A model generated the notes under the pieces. It made no database searches. It was given only the letters and a program-made list of their open reading frames with translations, and was not told the DNA's origin. A stretch of 64,000 bases of DNA, from contig CAWHYZ010000003.1 in the NCBI GenBank assembly GCA_963833605.1, positions 124,001-188,000 of the forward strand, read 5' to 3'. This document shows, piece after piece, positions 52,745 to 61,400 of the stretch (position 1 is its first letter; each line of letters opens with the position of its first letter). The stretch is from JAFAXD01 sp963833605 (GTDB lineage: Bacteria > Pseudomonadota > Alphaproteobacteria > Rhizobiales > Xanthobacteraceae). Position numbers and translations under genes: made by a program.

Positions 52745-53503
52745 GTGGAACTGCAAGTCAATCTCATCAACCTCGATCGCAGCGCCGATCGTCTGGCGGA
52801 GTTCGCCGCGCACAACGCGCACCTGGGCCAGGTGGTGCGCTTTTCGGCGGTCGATGGGCGCACCCTCGATCTGGCGGCGCTGGCACGGGCCGGGCTGGTG
52901 GCGCCCGACATTCTCGACACCTACTCGCTCGGGGCGGTCGGCTGTGCGATGTCCCACATCGCGCTCTGGAAGCGCGCCGTCGCCCACGGGCAGGCCCTGA
53001 CCATCGCGGAGGACGACGCCATTTTTCACGGGCAGTTCCGGCGCCATGCGGCCGCCGTGATGGCAAATCTCCCCCCGGCGTGGGACATTATATTATGGGG
53101 GTGGAACTTCGACCTGTTCGTGTCGATCGAGATGTTCCCGGGCGTGTCCCCGTGTCTCGCGCAATTCGAGCAGATCACGTCGGAGGCGGGGGTCCAGGCG
53201 TTCCAGCAGCAGGAGCTTGTGCCGCACCCGCTCAAGGTGCGGTGGGCGTTCGGGACCCCGTGCTACTCGATCTCCCCCGACGGCGCACGGGCCGTGATGG
53301 GTAAATGCCTGCCGTTGCGGCCGTTGGTGCTGTCGTTCCCCGAAGGCCTGCGGGCGGCTCCGCATCTGCCGTATTTCAAGGCGGTCGGTATCGACGTGAC
53401 CCTGAACGCGGTCTATCGCGAGCTCCGCGCGTTCATCTGTTTTCCCCCGCTTGTGGTGACCAGAAACGACATCTCGAGATCGACGATCAGCTCCAGCAGG
53501 TGA
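52745..53503 (+). CDS. Glycosyltransferase family 25 protein
   Basis: This 252-residue protein starts at a GTG 24 bp after the repeat array. It shows the GT25/LpsA pattern: VNLINLDRSADRLAEF at the N terminus, GAVGCAMSHIALWKRAV, the acidic metal site IAEDDAIF, and a later segment with WAFGTPCYSISPDGARAVMG. GT25 enzymes often add galactose or glucose to lipooligosaccharide or proteins. It lies between the broken transporter and the heptosyltransferase gene, so it may act on the same glycosylated surface protein. Confidence 0.85.
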   Translation: MELQVNLINLDRSADRLAEFAAHNAHLGQVVRFSAVDGRTLDLAALARAGLVAPDILDTYSLGAVGCAMSHIALWKRAVAHGQALTIAEDDAIFHGQFRRHAAAVMANLPPAWDIILWGWNFDLFVSIEMFPGVSPCLAQFEQITSEAGVQAFQQQELVPHPLKVRWAFGTPCYSISPDGARAVMGKCLPLRPLVLSFPEGLRAAPHLPYFKAVGIDVTLNAVYRELRAFICFPPLVVTRNDISRSTISSSR

Positions 53504-54100
53504 AGGGAAATGACCGGTCGGTTCCATAGAACCGCAAAATCGCGAGGCGCGTGCATTTTGGCATTGCGCGCGCGGTTAACGTTTGTTAAATGGCCAATGT
53601 AACGGGAGGCTGGTGACTTCGGGTTCAGGTGATCGGAAGATTGAAGAAAGATAAAAAAATCAAGGTGTTGCTTCCGATCGTCCAACGGTGAATGCATTAC
53701 AAGCGTGTGATTGCCTCACACTCCGGGTCCTTGCGCCCCAATAGACTACCGACCCACGATTCCCAAAGGCGGGGAGCCTTTGGATAGGATCATGGGCAAG
53801 ACAAACAAGACCAGGCCGGCGCACGGGGAGCCGTCCACCAGGATCCCGAACAGGGGCAGGTACAACAAGACAATAATAATGTCGTGGAGACTGCGAGTCG
53901 CTGGCGCATGGTTGCGAAACGTCGCCGACGTTTGCACAAAGATCATGTGCAACAACAAAGACGCAGGAGCGCGTTGGTTTCGTTCGAAGCCGCCGTGCTC
54001 CATTCGTCGGCGCGGCCGCAGGTTCATCAGGGCGTCAACATGAGCGACTAGTCGCTCCAAAACAAACGGGACGTAACACGGCGCGCGGGGAAGTTGGTCT
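53504..54100. other. 597-bp gene-free region, probable promoter of the adhesin operon
   Basis: The region is less GC-rich than its neighbours, with A/T runs at 53640-53665 and ATAATAATG at about 53873. No gene has a start signal or recognisable product. Its position before the heptosyltransferase and the giant adhesin suggests that their promoter and any regulatory sites lie here, but I cannot assign specific boxes. Confidence 0.45.
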
Positions 54101-55456
54101 ATGAGCACTGCTGCTATTCGGGGCGCCGTTCCCGGCGCTCAGAAGCCTGGCTTAAGTCTTGTCCTTGATCCTACGCCGGCGGTTGGCCCGGCGGCGCCTG
54201 CGTCCGCACCGGCAACGCCTGCACCGGCGCCACCGGCGGCTTCGCCCGAACAGGGCGCGGCGGCGCCAATCAAGCGCGCGTATCCGGCCCCGGCCGAGTT
54301 GCCGACCCAGGAAGGCCCGCGCGGACTGCGCTTCGATTTCAACGATGGTTGCCGGGTGCATTTGCCGGAGGGCGAGCATCCCTGGCGCGTGCGCCTGACC
54401 GACCTCGACACCGGCAACGTGCTGTTCGAGACCGAGATCAAGGCCGGTCGCGTCAACTCCAGCAAGCGCTACTACATCCGCTTCCGGCTCGAGGCCTGGC
54501 AGAACAACGAGCTGCTCATCTCCCACGACTACTCGGCGGCCGATCGCGAGATCATGATCCAGTTCCCGGTCGGCACGCTCGGCGATCCGGTCGGCTGGTT
54601 CCCCTATGCGGTGCGGTTCCAGGAACAACACGGCTGCAAGCTCACCTGCGCCATGGGCGAGCCGATCATCTCGCTGTTCCGCGCCGCCTATCCGCACATC
54701 AATTTCGTGACCCACGAAGAGGTCAAGCCCGAGACCTTCTACGCGACCTACAGCATCGGACTGTTCTTCGACGACAAGACATTCGTGCACCAGCCCTGCG
54801 ATTTCCGGTTCGTCGGGCTGCATCGTACCGCCGGCTACATCCTGGGCGTCGACCCGACCGAGTTTGCCCCCAAGATCGAGCTTGACGATGACAGCCGGCC
54901 GATCCCCGAGCCGTATGTCTGCATCGCGGTGCAGAGCACGACCCAGAGCAAATACTGGAACAACCCCAACGGCTGGCGCGAGATCGTCGCGTTCCTGCGG
55001 CAGGCAGGCTACCGGGTGGTCTGCATCGACCAGAAGCCGACCCACGGCCACAACCTGATCTGGAACCACATCCCCAACGGCGCCGAGGATCAGACCGGCG
55101 AGAAGTCGCTGCAGGAGCGCGCGCGCTGGCTGCGCCACGCCGAGTTCTTCGTCGGCCTCTCCAGCGGATTGTCGTGGCTCGCCTGGGCGGCCGGCACGCC
55201 GGTGGTGATGATCTCAGGCTTCACCCATCCGACCAACGAGTTCACCACGCCTTACCGGGTGATCAACTACCACGCGTGCAACAGCTGCTGGAACGATCCG
55301 GCGCACCGCTTCGATCACAAGGACTTTCTGTACTGCCCGCGCCACAAGGACACGCCGCGCCAGTTCGAGTGCACGCGGCTGATCACCGTCGACCATGTCA
55401 AAGCCACGATCCAACGCCTCCCGGGCTTCGGGACGCAGCAGCAACCGCAATCCTAA
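54101..55456 (+). CDS. Bacterial autotransporter O-heptosyltransferase (BAHT/TibC family)
   Basis: This 451-residue cytosolic enzyme transfers heptose from ADP-heptose to Ser of AIDA-type strand-loop-strand repeats. An Ala/Pro-rich N-terminal segment (23-66) precedes a beta domain (RGLRFDFNDGCRVHLPEG) and a GT-B/GT9-like catalytic domain (GDPVGWFPYAVRFQEQHGCK, VCIAVQSTTQSKYWNNPNGW, FVGLSSGLSWLAWAAGTPVV). The iron-binding Cys cluster of the family is intact: Cys393, Cys396, Cys412 and Cys424 in ACNSCWND, FLYCPRHKD and QFECTR. It sits 33 bp before its likely substrate. Confidence 0.92.
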   Translation: MSTAAIRGAVPGAQKPGLSLVLDPTPAVGPAAPASAPATPAPAPPAASPEQGAAAPIKRAYPAPAELPTQEGPRGLRFDFNDGCRVHLPEGEHPWRVRLTDLDTGNVLFETEIKAGRVNSSKRYYIRFRLEAWQNNELLISHDYSAADREIMIQFPVGTLGDPVGWFPYAVRFQEQHGCKLTCAMGEPIISLFRAAYPHINFVTHEEVKPETFYATYSIGLFFDDKTFVHQPCDFRFVGLHRTAGYILGVDPTEFAPKIELDDDSRPIPEPYVCIAVQSTTQSKYWNNPNGWREIVAFLRQAGYRVVCIDQKPTHGHNLIWNHIPNGAEDQTGEKSLQERARWLRHAEFFVGLSSGLSWLAWAAGTPVVMISGFTHPTNEFTTPYRVINYHACNSCWNDPAHRFDHKDFLYCPRHKDTPRQFECTRLITVDHVKATIQRLPGFGTQQQPQS

Positions 55457-55489
55457 TAACGTTCGCGCCCCCCACAGGGGGAAAGCGCA

Positions 55490-58400
55490 ATGGCCACCCA
55501 ATTCGTCTCTTCCGGCGTCACCAGCTCGGGCGTCACGGTCACCAGCGGCAATACGCTGGACGTTCTGTCCGGCGGCATCGCCAGCACCACGACCGTCAAC
55601 AACGGCGGCACCTTGCTGGTCGAGACGGGCGGCTTCGCCAGCGGCGCCGTGATCTCGAGCGGCGGCGTCGACAATGTTCTTGGCTCGGAGACGAACGTCA
55701 CGGACCGCGGCACAGTTACGGTGTCGGGCGGCGGTGCTATCGCTAGTACCACGATCTCCAGCGGCGGAACCCTCACCCTGTCCGCAGGGGCGACCGCGCA
55801 TGACATCACCGTATCGGCAAATGGTGCCCTCAACGTCGCCGGCACCGTTCAGAGCAACGTCACCCTGTCTTCTGGCGGCCTCGTGACGGTCCTGGGCGGC
55901 GGCCTGATGAGCGGCGGGTTTGGTTCCGGCACGGTCGTTGCCAGCGGCGGCCTTCTCAACGTCCTCACGGGCGGTACGACCAACTTCGTCCGGATCTCCG
56001 GCGGTCAGGAAAACCTCGGCGGCAGCGCCGCATCTCAGACCGTCGTCGCCGGCGGCAAGCTGAACGTGAATGCGGGCGGCGTGGCCCATGACCTGACGGT
56101 CTCGAGCGGCGGCACGCTGCAGATCGTGGCCGGCACGATTACCAGTAATGTGACCGTGTTGGGCGGCGGCAACGCAACCCTGATCAACGGCCTGATGAGT
56201 GGTTCATCCGGCGCCGGCACAGTCCTGTCCGGCGGCACGTTGACGGTGTTCGGGGGCGAGGCTGACTTCGTCCTGATCAGCAGCGGCGGTTTTGATAACG
56301 TCTTCGCCGCGGCGGCCAACACGACCGTGTCGAGCGGCGGCTTGTTGCATATCGAGGCTGGTGGCACCGGTCACAACCTGTCGGTTTCCAGCGGCGGAAC
56401 GCTTAATCTCGAAGGCACGACCACCAGCAACACCACGATATTCGGTGGCGGCGTCGAAAATATCTCATCCGGCGGGTTGGCGTCCGGCTCCAGCGGGGCG
56501 GGGACCACCATTTCGGGCGGCACGGTCAACCTGTCTTCGGGCGGTCTGGCGGCTTTCCTCGGCGTGAAGAGCGGCGGCACGTTCAATGTGTTGGCTGGCG
56601 GCAGCGCGAGCAACTACACCGTTTCTAGCGGCGGCGCGGCCAATGTGGCGGGCACGGTTACCAGCAACGTCACCGTGTTGAGCGGCGGCATCGATAATAT
56701 TTTATCCGGCGGTGTGGAAACTGGTTCGTCCGGTGCCGGCACCAGTATTTCGGGCGGCACGATCAACGTATCCTCCGGCGGCGCGCTCGACCATGCAATT
56801 GTGTTCTCCAGCGGAATCCTGAACGTCTCGAACGGCGGCACCGCAAATAGCTTGACGGTTTCGGGCGGCGGCACCCTCAACGTACTCGGCAGTGTCACGA
56901 GCTTCGTCACGATTGCGACCGGCGGGCACGAAGTCGTTTCATCGGGCGGCGTTGCCGTCGCGGTGCCCAATTCCGGCACAACCAATTCCGGCCTGCTGGA
57001 CGTGCTCTCCGGCGGCGCGCTCGCCAACGCCACCATGGTCAGCGGCGGCATCGCCAACATATCCGCGGGCGCCACCGCGCATAGTCTGTCGGTTTCCGCC
57101 GGCGGCTTCCTCAACGTGCTCGGGTCGGTCACGAGCAACGTGATCGTGTTCACCGGCGGCACCGAGACCGTGTCCTCGGGCGGCTTCACCACCGGCGCAT
57201 TGGGCTCGGCGGCGGGCAGCACCGGCACCACCTTGTCGGGTGGCGTGCTCAACGTCCTGTCGGGCGGGACCGCCAATATTGTCGTGGTCAGCAGCGGTGG
57301 CGTGGAAAACGTCGGCGGCTTGACGGTCTCCGACACGATTTCCAGCGGCGGTTTGTTGAATGTCACGTCCGGCGGCGTGGCGAACAGCGTGACGGTCAGC
57401 AGCGGCGGCACATTGGCCGTGCTGTCCGGCGGTACCGCCAGCAACACGATCGTCAGCAATGGCGCCAATGAAAACGTCTCGGCCGGTGGCCTCGCCAGCG
57501 CCACCTTCGTCCAGGTCGGTGGGTCGGAGACGGTGCTCGGCTCTGACTCGGGCGCGATCGTCGGCGGCACGATCGTGGTGTCGTCCGGCGGCTCGGCGAG
57601 CGGTGAAACGATCCTGAGTGGCGGCGTTGCCGAGGTTTTCGGCGGCGCCTCGGTGCATTCGACGACGTTCAATTCCGGCGCGACCGTGATCATCGCCTCG
57701 GGCTTCGTCGCCAGCGGTGCCACGTTCATCAGCAGCGGCGTGACCGCGGACGTCGTGTTCAGCGGCACCACCATCAGCGCCGCGATCGGCAGCGGCGGCG
57801 TTGAGAACGTGATGTCCGGCGGCCTCGCCAGCGCCTCCATTGTTGGAAGCAGCGGCGTCGAAGTCGTGCTGGCGGGCGGCGTGGATTCGGCCGCGATCAT
57901 CAACTCCGGCGGCGCGCTGATCATCTCCTCCGGCGGCACCACGACCGGTTCCACTGTGAACTTCGGTGGCGTGCTCGAGCTCTTCGGCGGCGCCGTGATC
58001 GACCCCACGACTATCAGCGCCAACTCCGGCGGCACTGTCGAAGTCGGGTCCGGTTTTGTCCTGAACGGCAGCCTCGTCAGCGGCGGCCTGTCGGTCGAAA
58101 GTGGCGTGATCGTGGAAGCAGGATCGGGCGGCACGCTGCTGTCTATGACGTACCTAAATGGCGGGTCCGGCCTGGCCCTGGCGGGCGGCATCGCGAGTGC
58201 CATGACGATCAGCGGCGGCGGCCTCTTCGAGATCCTGTCCGGCGGCACGGCGATCAATACGACGGTGTCCAGCGGCGGCACGTTCATCGTGCTCTCCGGG
58301 GGCACCGCCGATCCCACGGTCATTGTGAGCGGCGGCTCGGAAACGATCAGCGCCGCGGTCTGGACAGCGGCGCGCAGATTTTGGCGGGCGGCACCCAGAT

Positions 58401-61400
58401 CGTGTTTGGAAGCGCCACCAGCACCTTCGTCGCCGGCCAGCAGCTGGTTTCCTCCGGCGGCATCGCGATCAGCGGCACCATCAGCTCCGGCGGGATCGAG
58501 ACGGTGTTCGCGAGCGGCGTCAACTCTGCCTCGCTGATCAGCAACCTCGGCTTGGAACGCGTGTCGTCCGGCGGCATCGACCGCGGCACGACCGTTCTCA
58601 ACTTCGGCGAACTGGAGGTCGATTCCGGCGGCGTCGCCAGCAACACCACGATCTCCAGCGGCGGCACCCTGATGGTCAGTGGCGGGGGCCTCGCAGTCGG
58701 TACCGTCGTAGCGCTGAGCGGCTTCGACACCGTGCTGGGCTCGGAAACCCAGGCGACCATCGCCGGTTTCATGTTCCTCGAGGCGGGCGGCACCGCCGAT
58801 CACCTGACGATCTCGAGCGGCGGCAACGTCAACGTGAATGGTACGATCACCAGCAATCAGACCGTGCTCAGCGGTGCCACCGAATTCGTGCTCTCCGGGG
58901 GCTTGGCCACCGGCGCCGCGGGCTCGGGCACCGCCATTTCGGGCGGCGCTGTCAGCGTATTCTCTGGCGGCGCACTTGATCACGCCGCGATCTTCAACAG
59001 CGGGTCGTTGCTGGTGGGCCCCGGGGGCACCGCGCACGACCTCAGCGTTTCGAGCGGCGGCACCCTCAACGTCCAAGGCACCGTGGCGAGCAGCACCATC
59101 GTGTTCGGCGGCGGCGTGGAAAACGTTTCCTCCGGTGCTCTGATTTCCGGTGGGTTCGGGTCCAGCACGGTCTTGTCGGGCGGCACGTTGAACCTGCTCG
59201 CGGGCGGTTCTGCGCAGTTTGTCTTCGTTTCCAGCGGCGGCACATTCAACGTGCTGGGGACGGTAACCAACAACGGGAACGTCGCGAGCGGCGGCAACGA
59301 GATTGTCTCATCAGGCGGCCTGGTGACCGGCGTGGCTGGGTCGGGCACCTCGGTGTCCGGCGGCACGGTGAACGTGCTCTCCGGCGGCACCTTCCTGCAC
59401 GCGACCAACGTCGCTGGCGGAGTGACCAATGTGTCCGCGGGCGGCAGCGGCGGCTTCATAAATGTCTCCAGCGGCGGCTTGCTGAACGTGCAAGGCACGA
59501 TCGTCAGCAAGGGTGCCGTGTTCAGCGGTGGTGTCGAGAACGTTTCATCGGGCGGGCTCGTCACCGATGCATCCGGTACCGGCACGATTCTGTCCGGCGG
59601 TACGTTCAATGTGTTTGCGGGCGGCACGGCAAACTTTGTTGTGATCAGCAGCGGCGGCCTCGCGAACGATTTCGGCTTGATCAGTGGCGCGACCATCAAC
59701 AACGGCGGTACCGAAGTTGTTCTGTCCAGCGGACTTGATTCGGGCGCCGTCATCAACTCCGGCGGCATTGAGCTGGTGTCGTCCGGCGGCACCACCAGCG
59801 GCGCGACGATCAACAGCGGTGGGCTGCTCGAACTGTTCGGCGGCGCGTCGGTCGGCAACGGCAATCTGACGATCAACTCCGGCGGCGTCATCGAAGCCGG
59901 TTCCGGCTACGTCGCCAGCGGTTTCGCCGTCCAGAACGGCGCCATCGCAGAGGCAGGCTTCAGCGGCGCGTTCGTCTCCGGCACCATTTCGGCCTTCGGG
60001 TCGGGCCTCATCCTGTCCGGCGGTACCGCCACCGGCACGACGGTGAGCAGCGGCGGTTTGTTGTTCGTCTCGTCGGGCGGCGTTGCCAGCGGCACCATCG
60101 TGAGCAACGGCGGCGTTGAAGATGTTGCGGGCGCCGAGATCGGTGCGAACGTCCTCGCCTTCGGCCAGCAAGTGGTGCTGGCCGGCGGCATCGCGACCGG
60201 CGATTCGATTGCGTCTGGCGGCACCACCAGCGTGTTCGGGTCGATCACGAGCGCGGCGGATGCCGGTACGCTGACCATATCGTCGGGCGGCCTCGCCGAT
60301 CATCTGACCGTGTCGAGCGGCGGCGTGCTCAACGTGCTCGATACCATCACCAGCAACGTTACGGTGCTCAGCGGCGGCGTCGACAATATTTCCTCCGGCG
60401 GCATCACGTCCGGGGCCACCGGGTCAGGCACCGCGATTTCGGGCGGCACGGTCAACGTGTCTTCGGGCGGTACGGCGGCCTTCCTGGGCGTGAAGAACGG
60501 CGGCACCCTCAACGTGCTGGCGGGCGGCATCGCCCACGACTACTCGGTATCGAGCGGCGGCTCGGCCAATGTGGCAGGCACGGTCACGAGCCTTGTGACC
60601 ATCCTGGGCGGCACCGAGACGATCTTGGCCGGCGGCTTCATCACCGGCGCGTCGGGTTCCGGCACCCTGGTTTCAGGTTCGGGCGGCACCCTCAATGTGC
60701 TCGCCGGCGGGTCCGGGTCCTTCATCACCGTCGTGAGTGGCGGTCAGATGAATGTGGCCGGTACGATCACCAGCAGCGTCATCGTGTCGAGCGGCGGCAT
60801 CGACGATATTTTGTCCGGCGGATTGCAGACCGGCGTGACCGGCTCCGGCACCAGCGTTTCGGGCGGCACGGTGAACGTGTTCTCAGGCGGCGCGCTCGAT
60901 CACGCGACTGACTTTGCTGGCGGCACGATCAGCGTGTTCCAAAGCGGCGTTGCGCACGACCTGCGGATCTCCAGCGGGGGCACGCTGGATGTGCAGGGAA
61001 CGATCACCAGCAACGTCATCGTGCTCAATGGCGGCGTGGAAAATGTTTCGTCCGGCGGGGCGGATAGCGGTACGACCGTCAGCAGCGGCGGCTTCGAGGA
61101 CGTGTTCGGGACCGCCACCAGTACCACCATCAGCGCTGGCGGCCTCGAAACCGTCGTGGGCGGCGGCGTCACCATTGCGGCGCAGGTCAATTCCGGCGGC
61201 GAGGAGACCGTCTCATCCGGCGGCATCGCCAGCGGCACCACCATCAACGCGTCCGGCACCGAGATGGTGCTGTCCGGCGGCACCATCGCCGGCGCGACCA
61301 CCATCAATGGCGGCGTGCTTGATCTCCTATCGGGCGGGCAGGTGAGCGGCGGCGTGGCGTTCGGCAGCGGCGGCACGCTTGCAATCTTCGGTTCGTCGAT

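Noticed and set aside
53711..54108. Small frames on both strands in the gap before the heptosyltransferase
   Set aside because: No start signals, no recognisable domains and unusual composition; more likely a promoter region.
56614..59076. An 820-codon antisense frame rich in PP and TTP in the adhesin gene, and similar frames to 63.8 kb
   Set aside because: It is the reverse complement of Gly/Ser/Thr repeat codons. The sense strand has the heptosyltransferase and the AIDA pattern.
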